From positions 1 through 44,453 of the IMG/VR virus record IMGVR_UViG_3300030099_006678: 44,453 bases of DNA. One strand, 5' to 3'. Every line of letters begins with the position of its first letter. Within the stretch, counting starts at the first letter, position 1. Below are positions 33,624 through 41,018 of the stretch, one piece after another. The notes under the pieces were generated by a model, which saw nothing but the letters and a program-made list of their open reading frames with translations, was not told the origin of the DNA and searched no databases. The translations under genes were made by a program, and so were the position numbers. This DNA is from a virus.

Positions 33624-34052
33624 ATGGATAAGTATGAAAAACTCAACGAAACATTTGATGTGACACCCGTTGAAATTGAAAAGGTAAAATCCAATGATAT
33701 CGATGCGAAATTGGCCAAGTTTGAAAACTCCAAGGAAGATATCCGTAAAGACTATGAATACACCAGGGGTAATCTATATTCAATCATTGAAAAAGGACAA
33801 GAGGCAATCAACGGTATCCTAGAACTTGCTCAAGAAAGTGAGATGCCTCGTGCTTATGAGGTTGCTGGTCAGTTAATTAAGAGTGTGTCTGATGCCACGG
33901 ACAAACTCATGGATCTACAGAAGAAGTTGAAAGATGTTAATAAGGAAGAGGAGAAGGGACCATCCTCAGTTACCAATAATGCACTGTTTGTAGGATCCAC
34001 AGCAGACCTACAAAAAATGCTTAAAAAGGTAAACAAAGATCTAAATACTTAA
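33624..34052 (+). CDS. 16: Small terminase subunit gp16 (142 aa)
   Basis: gp16 recognises the DNA to be packaged and stimulates the gp17 motor. The protein is helical and highly charged: VTPVEIEKVKSNDIDAKLAK, RKDYEYTRGNLYSIIEKGQE, AINGILELAQESEMPRAYEV, AGQLIKSVSDATDKLMDLQK, then LFVGSTADLQKMLK near the end. The DY-x-x-x-R-x-N-L-x-x-x-I-E-x-G and PRAYEV-x-x-x-L motifs are those of T4-type gp16 (T4: 164 aa). Unlike in T4, gp17 does not follow directly; two genes (1.87 kb) lie in between. Confidence 0.9.
   Translation: MDKYEKLNETFDVTPVEIEKVKSNDIDAKLAKFENSKEDIRKDYEYTRGNLYSIIEKGQEAINGILELAQESEMPRAYEVAGQLIKSVSDATDKLMDLQKKLKDVNKEEEKGPSSVTNNALFVGSTADLQKMLKKVNKDLNT
34041..34048 (+). promoter_or_regulatory. 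Late-promoter-like box CTAAATAC
   Basis: Located in the last codons of gp16, 13 bases before ATG 34062, the shortest spacing in the window. It could separate the inserted genes from gp16 transcriptionally. Confidence 0.4.
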
Positions 34053-34061
34053 AAAGAGAAA

Positions 34062-34394
34062 ATGGTAGCTCAATCAGTAAATATTCAAATTGATAAGGGA
34101 ACTGATTTTTCTCATAACTTTGAGATGAAAAATCCTGACCAGTCTGTATTCAATCTGACAGGATACTCTGCTGTTGCTAAGATAAGAAAGTTTCCTGAGG
34201 CAACTAAACAACATAGTTTTACTGTTGGTATCACATCAGCAACAGGAATTATTGGATTGTCGATGACAGTTGGTGTAACCACACAACTGACTAACGGAAG
34301 GAACTTCTACGATATTATCATCACATCCGGTGTAGGCACTGTTACCAAAGCATTTGAAGGTAGTGTAATAGTCAATCCATCCGCTTCTGTCTAA
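34062..34394 (+). CDS. Small beta-sandwich structural protein (110 aa)
   Basis: An all-beta-looking protein: VNIQIDKGTDFSHNFEMKN, then FNLTGYSAVAKIRKFPEA, KQHSFTVGI, a Thr/Gly-rich hairpin region and FYDIIITSGVGTVTKAFEGS with VIVNP at the end. The pattern (I-x-I-x-x-G-x-D-F ... L-T-G-Y ... A-K-I-R ... G-x-V-x-V/I-x-P) is that of the Ig-like N-terminal domains of phage baseplate/upper-fibre proteins (BppU type), and small proteins like it occur in marine T4-like phages. Probably a virion component. Its stop TAA (34392-34394) lies inside the late box at 34391-34398. Confidence 0.75.
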   Translation: MVAQSVNIQIDKGTDFSHNFEMKNPDQSVFNLTGYSAVAKIRKFPEATKQHSFTVGITSATGIIGLSMTVGVTTQLTNGRNFYDIIITSGVGTVTKAFEGSVIVNPSASV

Positions 34395-34398
34395 ATAT
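34391..34398 (+). promoter_or_regulatory. Late-promoter-like box CTAAATAT overlapping a stop codon
   Basis: Bases 34392-34394 are at the same time the TAA stop of the upstream gene and the start of TAAATA. The box is 21 bases before the GTG start at 34420. Confidence 0.55.
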
Positions 34399-34419
34399 AA
34401 CATAAGAGCTCTTTTTATC

Positions 34420-35895
34420 GTGGAAGAAAATTTAAGAGAGGGATCCCTTCATAAGTGGTTTAAGGGATCTAAATCTAAAGATGGTAAAGGTGGTTGGGTT
34501 AATGTTGTAACGGGTGGAACCTGTGCAAGTGATGAACCTGGAGAGGGAACACCAAAATGTGTTTCTTCAGCGAAAAGAGCGAGTATGAGTAAGTCCGAGA
34601 GACTTTCTGCTGCTAGAAGAAAGAAGAGAAAAGATCCCCGACAACAACAAAAGTCTGGTGCTGCAAAACCAACATACGTTGCAACCGACAAACCCAAAAA
34701 GAAGAACGAGGAATTCAACATGGAAATACAAGAGTCAGACAAGAAAGGTAAAGGCAGTGGATCAAAAGATGCTTGTTACCATAAGGTCAAGTCTCGTTAT
34801 TCTGTGTGGCCTTCTGCTTATGCTTCGGGTGCTCTGGTAAAATGCCGTAAGGTTGGTGCTGCCAACTGGGGTAACTCAACTAAGAAAGAAGAGTATATGG
34901 CCCTTCCTGAGTTTTCTGATATCCAGATCAAGGCAATGAGAGCCGCTGGTATTGAAGTTGATGTAATTGACGAGAAGTGCTGGAAGGGATATGAGAAGAA
35001 AGGTATGAAGACTATGTTTGGTAAGAGATATCCAAACTGTGTCAAGAAAGAAGAAGTTGAGGTAAGTGAGGAGAAGAAAAATAAGGGTGTGAAGGGAATT
35101 GCGAAAGAGTTGGATGCTGCTGTGAAGATGCACACAAGTCAAGCAAAGAGACTTAGAGCTGCTGGTGTATCTGAAGGAAAGGCCGATGGTGATCCATGTT
35201 GGGACACTCATAAGCAAGTTGGCATGAAGAAGAAAGGTGGAAGAATGGTTCCCAACTGTGTTCCCAAAAACGAAGAGGTAGAGGTATCAGAAAGACAAAG
35301 AGTTATTGAAGCTCTGAGAAATGAGAGTGTTGAGTTGGAGGATGTAGACGGAAAAAAGTTCGCTGAGGTGATCGATGTAGTCACCAATGAAGATCTTGGA
35401 ATTACAATGTCTGAGGCTGCAAGAATTCCTCAGCAGTATGGAAACATCTATCTGGTAGGATTCAACTGGAAGTCCAGATATATGATGATGAGACTGTTCT
35501 TCCCCGAAGTCAAGAAGCCTTCAAGAAAGGATGTACAAGAGGCACTTGATAAAATCTATCCAGGATGTGTAGTACAAAGATTTGACATTGTTCCTTACAA
35601 GCCCGGTGAACCCATGTTGAATATGGGTGTAAAAGAGGAGACTGAACAACTTGATGAGAAGTCTGCTGCATGGCAGAGAAAGGAAGGTAAAAGTAAAACT
35701 GGTGGTCTAAATGAAAAGGGACGCAAATCTTACGAACGCGAGAATCCTGGTTCTGATCTCAAGGCTCCTCAACCTGAAGGCGGTCCTAGAAAACGATCCT
35801 TCTGTGCAAGAATGGGTGGAGTCAAGGGACCAATGAAGAAGCCTGATGGGTCACCTACCCGTAAGGCTTTGGCTCTAAGAAAGTGGAAATGTTGA
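34420..35895 (+). CDS. Modular Cys-pair protein inside the terminase operon (491 aa)
   Basis: A very basic, low-aromatic protein built of short modules, each with two Cys. C35/C47: GGWVNVVTGGTCASDE, then PKCVSS, DUF5872-like. C119/C142: KDACYHKVKSRYSVWPSAYA, then SGALVKCRKVGAANWG. C187/C207: CWKGYEKKGMKTMFGKRYPN, then CV. C260/C280: CWDTHKQVGMKKKGGRMVPN, then CVP. The last two are copies 73 residues apart, both followed by EEVEVSE. Residues ~330-400 form a folded domain (YLVGFNWKSRYMMMRLFFP), and the C-terminus (from GGLNEKGRKSYEREN, with KRSFCARMGG and LRKWKC) resembles DUF6321. These modules occur in many marine phages without known function. Translation starts at GTG 34420. DNA binding, zinc binding or disulfides are possible. 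It lies between gp16 and gp17. Confidence 0.75.
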   Translation: MEENLREGSLHKWFKGSKSKDGKGGWVNVVTGGTCASDEPGEGTPKCVSSAKRASMSKSERLSAARRKKRKDPRQQQKSGAAKPTYVATDKPKKKNEEFNMEIQESDKKGKGSGSKDACYHKVKSRYSVWPSAYASGALVKCRKVGAANWGNSTKKEEYMALPEFSDIQIKAMRAAGIEVDVIDEKCWKGYEKKGMKTMFGKRYPNCVKKEEVEVSEEKKNKGVKGIAKELDAAVKMHTSQAKRLRAAGVSEGKADGDPCWDTHKQVGMKKKGGRMVPNCVPKNEEVEVSERQRVIEALRNESVELEDVDGKKFAEVIDVVTNEDLGITMSEAARIPQQYGNIYLVGFNWKSRYMMMRLFFPEVKKPSRKDVQEALDKIYPGCVVQRFDIVPYKPGEPMLNMGVKEETEQLDEKSAAWQRKEGKSKTGGLNEKGRKSYERENPGSDLKAPQPEGGPRKRSFCARMGGVKGPMKKPDGSPTRKALALRKWKC

Positions 35896-35919
35896 TTGAG
35901 ATAAGTCCTTAATATTCAT

Positions 35920-37584
35920 ATGGCAAATGATGTTTACTTGGGTAATCCCCTTCTTAAGAAGGCGAATACCGCTATTGAATTTACTGAAGAACAAATTCAG
36001 GAGTATCTAAAGTGTAGGGAAGACCCTATCTATTTTGCTCGTAATTATGTTCAGATCGTTACTCTGGATCATGGTCTTCAGCCTTTTACGACTTACGATT
36101 TCCAAGAGAAATTGATTGACAGGTTTCATAACAACAGATTTAACATCTGTAAGATGCCACGTCAGACTGGTAAATCGACTACCTGTGTCTCGTATCTTTT
36201 ACACTATGCTATCTTCAATGATAGTGTTAATATTGGTATCCTGGCAAATAAAGCTACAACGGCTAGAGAACTTTTAGCTAGACTGGCAACAGCATATGAG
36301 AACTTACCCAAGTGGATGCAACAGGGTGTTCTTGTATGGAACAAAGGTAACATTGAATTAGAAAATGGATCAAAGATTCTGGCTGCTTCTACGTCTGCAA
36401 GTGCTGTCCGAGGCATGTCGTTTAACATTCTCTTCCTCGACGAATTTGCCTTCGTTCCAAACCATATTGCAGATGCCTTCTTTGCCTCTGTTTATCCTAC
36501 TATTACTTCCGGTCAAAGCACAAAGGTAATCATCGTCTCTACCCCACACGGTATGAATCACTTCTACCGTATGTGGCATGATGCTGAGAAAGGTAAGAAT
36601 GAATATGTTCCCACAGATGTTCACTGGTCAGAGGTCCCTGGTAGGGATGAAATCTGGAAAGAACAGACTATTGCAAACACATCTGAACAACAGTTCAAGA
36701 TTGAGTTTGAATGTGAGTTCCTTGGTTCTGTCGATACATTGATTGCACCTAGTAAATTAAAGTCTATGGTGTACGATAGTCCACTCCAAAAGAATGCTGG
36801 ATTGGATATTTATGAACAACCCATAAAAGACCACGACTATGTGTGTACGGTTGACGTGGCACGTGGTGTGGGTAATGACTATTCAGCATTCATCATTGCC
36901 GATATTACATCGTTTCCCCATAAGATTGTAGCCAAGTATCGGAACAATGAAATTAAACCAATGTTGTTCCCTAATGTCATCTGGGAGGTAGTCAAACAAT
37001 ACAACAATGCATTTGTTTTATGTGAGGTCAATGATATAGGAGATCAAGTTGCTTCTATCCTACAGTATGACCTTGAGTATCAGAATTTACTGATGTGTTC
37101 CATGAGAGGTAGAGCAGGTCAGGTTGTAGGACAAGGGTTCTCTGGAAATAAGACACAGTTAGGTGTCAAGATGTCAAAGACTGTCAAGAAGGTGGGATCA
37201 CTGAACCTTAAGACTATGATTGAGGGAGACAAGGTTACCTTTAATGACTATGAAATTATTTCAGAACTGACTACCTTTATTCAAAAGAATAATTCGTTTG
37301 AGGCAGAAGAGGGATGTAATGATGACCTGGCTATGTGTCTGGTCATCTACGCATGGTTGGTTGCACAGGATTACTTTAAAGAACTGACAGATCAGGATGT
37401 TCGGAAGAGATTATATGAAGAACAGAAAAACCAGATTGAACAGGACATGGCACCTTTTGGTTTCATGAATGATGGTTTAGATGAAGGGACTTTTGTTGAC
37501 TCTGAGGGTGATCGATGGACCACTGCTAGTCCTTATGATGAGTATGGAAGTAATGCTGGTGGATGGGAGCTCTGGAACTATTAA
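35920..37584 (+). CDS. 17: Large terminase subunit gp17 (554 aa)
   Basis: The packaging ATPase and headful nuclease. The ATPase domain has Walker A RQTGKST (81-87), Walker B ILFLDE (170-175; D174, E175) and coupling motif STPHG (207-211). The RNase H-like nuclease domain has its acidic triad at VDVARG (D312), LCEVND (E369) and GCNDDLAM (D468/D469), matching D401, E458 and D542 of T4 gp17. Length is slightly below T4 (610 aa), mainly at the N-terminus. No intron interrupts the gene, unlike in some related phages. No late box is seen in the 24-base gap upstream, so it is probably read from the promoter at 34391. The next gene overlaps by one base (TAATG). Confidence 0.97.
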   Translation: MANDVYLGNPLLKKANTAIEFTEEQIQEYLKCREDPIYFARNYVQIVTLDHGLQPFTTYDFQEKLIDRFHNNRFNICKMPRQTGKSTTCVSYLLHYAIFNDSVNIGILANKATTARELLARLATAYENLPKWMQQGVLVWNKGNIELENGSKILAASTSASAVRGMSFNILFLDEFAFVPNHIADAFFASVYPTITSGQSTKVIIVSTPHGMNHFYRMWHDAEKGKNEYVPTDVHWSEVPGRDEIWKEQTIANTSEQQFKIEFECEFLGSVDTLIAPSKLKSMVYDSPLQKNAGLDIYEQPIKDHDYVCTVDVARGVGNDYSAFIIADITSFPHKIVAKYRNNEIKPMLFPNVIWEVVKQYNNAFVLCEVNDIGDQVASILQYDLEYQNLLMCSMRGRAGQVVGQGFSGNKTQLGVKMSKTVKKVGSLNLKTMIEGDKVTFNDYEIISELTTFIQKNNSFEAEEGCNDDLAMCLVIYAWLVAQDYFKELTDQDVRKRLYEEQKNQIEQDMAPFGFMNDGLDEGTFVDSEGDRWTTASPYDEYGSNAGGWELWNY

Positions 37585-37814
37585 TGAATCTTGATGAACA
37601 GATTGAATTAAATCATCTATTACTTACTGATAGAAAATGTAAGAGTTGTGGTGAAGTCAAGAACCTCGTAGATGGATTTTATAGAACAAGAAAGGATAGA
37701 GGACCAGTGCCATCATCATACTCTTATGTGTGTAAGGAGTGTTTTATAGAATATGTGAGAGATAAAAAGAAGGACAAGTGCCCAAGGTCTCGGTGGGAAT
37801 ATCCAGACTGGTAG
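37584..37814 (+). CDS. Small zinc-binding-type protein (76 aa)
   Basis: ATG 37584 shares its A with the gp17 stop TAA (TAATG), a coupled start; an in-frame ATG at 37563 lies inside gp17 and is less likely. The protein contains KCKSCGEVKNLVDGFY and SYVCKECFIEYVRD, i.e. two CxxC pairs 27-30 residues apart, a layout known from small HNH-like or zinc-ribbon proteins (the FY-x-x-R-K motif after the first pair is typical). There is no intact HNH catalytic motif, so a zinc-stabilised binding role is more likely than nuclease activity. I recall similar CK-x-C-G proteins downstream of gp17 in other cyanophages. Confidence 0.8.
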   Translation: MNLDEQIELNHLLLTDRKCKSCGEVKNLVDGFYRTRKDRGPVPSSYSYVCKECFIEYVRDKKKDKCPRSRWEYPDW

Positions 37815-37816
37815 TT

Positions 37817-37838
37817 TTCGTCTTGTTTTCGTCTTCAA
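37817..37838 (+). repeat. Tandem 11-base repeat upstream of the sheath promoter
   Basis: TTTTCGTCTTG (37817-37827) is followed directly by TTTTCGTCTTC (37828-37838), ten of eleven bases identical. It lies between the stop at 37814 and the late box at 37854, where no gene is present. It may be a protein-binding or transcript-end element. Confidence 0.6.
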
Positions 37839-37853
37839 AAAGGTCAAATTTCT

Positions 37854-37861
37854 AAATAATA
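37854..37861 (+). promoter_or_regulatory. Late-promoter-like box CTAAATAA for the tail genes
   Basis: In the 80-base gap before the sheath gene, the longest leader of the tail block; 33 bases before ATG 37895, with an AGGAGAGAG ribosome binding site (37881-37889). Confidence 0.6.
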
Positions 37862-37894
37862 TTAGTTAAATTGAGACCATAGGAGAGAGAAAAC

Positions 37895-40321
37895 ATGGCT
37901 ACTCCTCAATTATCTCCAGGAGTATTAGTCAGGGAAGTTGACTTAACTGTTGGAAGAGCTGAGAACGTTCTTGACAACATTGGTGCAATCGCTGGTCCAT
38001 TCCCAATCGGACCCGTAAATGAGCCAATTACGATTGAGACCCAACAACAATTCCTGGATACTTTTGGTCAGCCAATTGGAACTGACAGACAGTACGAATA
38101 CTGGATGACTGGAAATTCTTTCCTCTCATATGGTGGAATCCTTAAGGTTGTTAGAGTCGGTGGTAATAACCTTAATAATGCAAACGCTGCTGTTGGTGGT
38201 GCATCTACAACTGTTGTAATTGAAAATCAAGATGATTTTGATCTCAACCACACCACTGATACTTCCTACTACTGGGCAGCAAGAAACCCTGGTGAGTGGG
38301 GAACCGATCTGAAAGTCTGTACTATTGACAACAAGTCGGACCAGGTTGTTAGTATTGCTTCTACTAATCCCGGAGCATTGAATCTGGTTGTTGGAACTGC
38401 TGTTACCACAACAAGAAACTCTGTTAACATCCCTGGAAATGGTGCTGTTAATACTTTTACAGGTGCTCTTAGAGGTATCATTACTGGTGTTACCACTGAT
38501 GCACAGAATGGTAACAGTTCTGTTGAAGTTAGAGTTCTTAGTAGAGTAAATCCCGAAGTTCAGGATCTCCTGAATATTGGTGTAACGACCATCTCTTCTG
38601 CAGCTGCTGCGGATGCAACCACAATTAATGTGAACAGCACTTCTGGTATTACTACTGGAACCGTTTTCCTGTCTCCCGGCAACGGTGGTATCAAGATTGC
38701 TAGTTTTGTAGCTAATACTTCAGTTACTTTGGAAACTGGAATCGGTAATTCACTTCCCACAGTTGGTGCAGGTATTACCTATCAGACCATTGTATCAACT
38801 GCTGGAACAGCAACAGCTATAAACTATCAGCGATTCAATGACGCTGCTTCATTCAAAGAGGCTGATGTTCTTACTCTTGCAGATGCATCACAGACATATA
38901 GTGCAACTGTAACTGCTGGAGCTGTCAAAGACTGGTATGACGAGCAGACTTTGAGTCTTGAAAACTCGACTATCTTCTGGAGAAGTATTGCTCCAAGACC
39001 TGTTGATAACCAATACGTCACTCAAAGAAACGGCAGTAATGACGCACTACACGTTGTTGTAGTTGATGACACAGGTTCGGTCACCGGTGTTCAGGGAAAT
39101 ATCCTTGAATCATTCCTTTCCTTGTCTAAGGCATCTGATGGTGAGGCTGATGCAGATAACCCAACTAAGACCTTCTATAAGGACTTTATTGCACTGAACT
39201 CCAAGTTTATCTTCGCTGGTTACAATCCTTCTCAGAAGGAAGATACCTTCCATAACACACTCCCAGTTGCATCAGGTTTCTCTTCTGGTAATACACCAAA
39301 TAGTGTGGCCGAGGGTCTTTGGGGTCAAGTTGCATTGAACAATAACTTTGCTTCACTTGGATCTGTATCTTACGCACTTAAGGGTGGTGCAGATTATCAG
39401 GCAAATGGTGGTATGTCTGCTGACCTATCTAACCTTGTCACTGGTTACGGTCTGTTTGATAATAAAGATGAGATCGACGTTGATTTCCTCTTGATGGGTC
39501 CTGGTTTGGAAGTTGAGAGTCAGTCTCAGGCTAAGGCCAACTATCTTATCTCTATCGCAAATGCGAGAAAGGATTGTATCGCAACCATCTCTCCTCATAG
39601 AGCTAACGTAGTTAATGTTGCTAATTCTGGAACTCAGACCACAAACGTTCTTCAATTCTACGCACCCATTTCGTCGTCCTCATTTGCTGTACTTGATACT
39701 GGTTACAAGTACATGTTTGATAGATTCAATAACGTGTTTAGATTCGTACCCACGAACGGTGATGTAGCCGGTCTGATGGTAAGAACTGCTATTGAAGCAT
39801 TCCCATGGTTCTCTCCCGCAGGAACACAAAGAGGTATCTTGAATAACGCTATTAAGATGGCATACAACCCATCTAAGGCTCAAAGAGATCAACTTTATGG
39901 AAACAGAATCAACTCTATCATCACTCAAAGGGGTGCTGGTATTGTTCTCTTCGGTGACAAAACTGCTTTGTCATTCTCATCTGCATTCGATAGAATCAAC
40001 GTAAGAAGACTATTCCTGACGGTTGAGCAATCACTTCAGAATGCTGCTAACTCTCAACTATTTGAACTCAATGATTCAAATACAAGAGCGAACTTTGTCA
40101 ATATCGTCGAACCCTTCCTGAGGGATGTACAAGCTAAGAGAGGTATTTTTGACTTCCTCGTAGTTTGTGACGAGACAAATAACACTCCTGATGTTGTTGA
40201 CAACAATGAGTTTAGAGCTGACATTTTCCTTAAGCCAACCAAGTCTATCAACTTCATCACCCTGACGTTTGTTGCCACCAGAACTGGTGTTGACTTCCAG
40301 GAAGTTGTTGGAACTGTTTGA
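37895..40321 (+). CDS. 18: Tail sheath protein gp18 (808 aa)
   Basis: The contractile sheath subunit. The start PQLSPGVLVREVDLTVGRAE, then IGAIAGPFPIGPVNEPITIE, and FGQP..YEYWMTGNSFLSYGG is the sheath N-terminal domain; NPGEWGTDLKV (131-141) is the usual N-P-G-x-W-G motif. The C-terminal domain has YNPSKAQRDQLYGNRINSI, ITQRGAGIVLFGDKTAL, then INVRRLFLTVEQSLQNAA and FEPNxxxTRxxF-like ELNDSNTRANFVNIVEPFLR. It is ~150 residues longer than T4 gp18 (659 aa); the excess sits mostly at residues ~150-310, a Ser/Thr/Gly-rich beta region that would project from the tail surface. Confidence 0.96.
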   Translation: MATPQLSPGVLVREVDLTVGRAENVLDNIGAIAGPFPIGPVNEPITIETQQQFLDTFGQPIGTDRQYEYWMTGNSFLSYGGILKVVRVGGNNLNNANAAVGGASTTVVIENQDDFDLNHTTDTSYYWAARNPGEWGTDLKVCTIDNKSDQVVSIASTNPGALNLVVGTAVTTTRNSVNIPGNGAVNTFTGALRGIITGVTTDAQNGNSSVEVRVLSRVNPEVQDLLNIGVTTISSAAAADATTINVNSTSGITTGTVFLSPGNGGIKIASFVANTSVTLETGIGNSLPTVGAGITYQTIVSTAGTATAINYQRFNDAASFKEADVLTLADASQTYSATVTAGAVKDWYDEQTLSLENSTIFWRSIAPRPVDNQYVTQRNGSNDALHVVVVDDTGSVTGVQGNILESFLSLSKASDGEADADNPTKTFYKDFIALNSKFIFAGYNPSQKEDTFHNTLPVASGFSSGNTPNSVAEGLWGQVALNNNFASLGSVSYALKGGADYQANGGMSADLSNLVTGYGLFDNKDEIDVDFLLMGPGLEVESQSQAKANYLISIANARKDCIATISPHRANVVNVANSGTQTTNVLQFYAPISSSSFAVLDTGYKYMFDRFNNVFRFVPTNGDVAGLMVRTAIEAFPWFSPAGTQRGILNNAIKMAYNPSKAQRDQLYGNRINSIITQRGAGIVLFGDKTALSFSSAFDRINVRRLFLTVEQSLQNAANSQLFELNDSNTRANFVNIVEPFLRDVQAKRGIFDFLVVCDETNNTPDVVDNNEFRADIFLKPTKSINFITLTFVATRTGVDFQEVVGTV

Positions 40322-40326
40322 TTTTA

Positions 40327-40334
40327 TTAAATAA
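40327..40334 (+). promoter_or_regulatory. Late-promoter-like box TTAAATAA
   Basis: Between gp18 and gp19, 17 bases before ATG 40352, followed by a strong ribosome binding site (TAGGAGG, 40338-40344). Confidence 0.55.
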
Positions 40335-40351
40335 CTTAGGAGGCTTAACCA

Positions 40352-40984
40352 ATGGCAGAAACAAGAACCCTTTCACAATTTAAATCGAGACTAGCGGGCG
40401 GAGGGGCCCGCCCAAATCTATTTGAAGTCTCGATTCCATCTTTCCCTACTTCAATTACAGATGCATGGGGAAGTGGAGATCAGTCTGAAAACGGAACGTT
40501 TAAGTTCCTTTGTAAGGCTGCAGTTCTCCCAGCATCTAACACACCTTCATTCCAGGTTCCTTTTAGAGGAAGAAATCTGAAGGTTGCTGGTGATAGAACC
40601 TTCGATCCTTGGACTGTTACCGTCATCAATGATGAGGACTTCCAACTCAGAACAGCATTTGAAAGATGGGCAAACGTAATCAGTAAGCTCGATGATGCTA
40701 CTGGTGTTACCAATCCTGCATCTTATATGTGTGATGCATATGTTCAACAGCTTGGTAGAGGTTCTGAGAAGTTTGCAACTACAAACGAAGGTGGTGAGTC
40801 TGCAATTCTTAGAACTTATAAATTCATTGACATCTTCCCAACCACGGTTAGTGAGATTCAGTTGAGCTATGATAGTGGAGATACCTTGGAAGAATTTGAT
40901 GTCACCTTCGACATTCAGTTCTACACCATCGGTAATTCTACACAATCTACTGGAGCTAATTCTGGTGAGGTTCTGGTTGAGTGA
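40352..40984 (+). CDS. 19: Tail tube protein gp19 (210 aa)
   Basis: The inner tube subunit through which DNA passes. The N-terminus TLSQFKSRLAGGGARPNLFE, then VSIPSFP, and the later LCKAAVLPASNTPSFQVPFR, RNLKVAGDRTFDPWTVTVIN, DEDFQLRTAFERWANVIS and FIDIFPTTVSEIQLSYDSGD are standard for the family. It is longer than T4 gp19 (163 aa). Odd: the codons for the GGGARP stretch form an extremely G+C-rich hairpin at 40396-40413 that stands out in this AT-rich genome. Confidence 0.96.
   Translation: MAETRTLSQFKSRLAGGGARPNLFEVSIPSFPTSITDAWGSGDQSENGTFKFLCKAAVLPASNTPSFQVPFRGRNLKVAGDRTFDPWTVTVINDEDFQLRTAFERWANVISKLDDATGVTNPASYMCDAYVQQLGRGSEKFATTNEGGESAILRTYKFIDIFPTTVSEIQLSYDSGDTLEEFDVTFDIQFYTIGNSTQSTGANSGEVLVE
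40396..40413 (+). other. G+C-rich hairpin within the start of gp19
   Basis: GGGCGG (40396-40401) pairs with CCGCCC (40408-40413) over a six-base loop, AGGGGC. A competing pairing GCGGGC/GCCCGC (40394-40399 with 40406-40411) is also possible. The 18 bases are all G or C except one A, and lie 45-60 bases after the start codon, where a stable RNA structure could slow ribosomes. Confidence 0.7.
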
Positions 40985-40991
40985 TAAATAA
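40984..40991 (+). promoter_or_regulatory. Late-promoter-like box ATAAATAA for the portal gene
   Basis: TAAATA at 40985-40990 directly follows the gp19 stop (TGA, 40982-40984), 27 bases before the gp20 ATG. Its last bases overlap the hairpin at 40990-41011. Confidence 0.55.
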
Positions 40992-41011
40992 CTAGACAAG
41001 CAAGTCTAGTT
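40990..41011 (+). terminator. Perfect 8-bp hairpin between gp19 and gp20
   Basis: AACTAGAC (40990-40997) and GTCTAGTT (41004-41011) are perfect inverted repeats around the loop AAGCAA. No T-run follows, so it is a poor intrinsic terminator. Initiation at the late box would begin about inside the left arm, so only read-through transcripts from gp19 would form the whole stem. Confidence 0.6.
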
Positions 41012-41018
41012 AATCATA

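Noticed and set aside
37584-37814. HNH homing endonuclease
   Set aside because: Two CxxC pairs are present, but no His-Asn-His catalytic signature, and neither gp17 nor its neighbours are interrupted by an intron.
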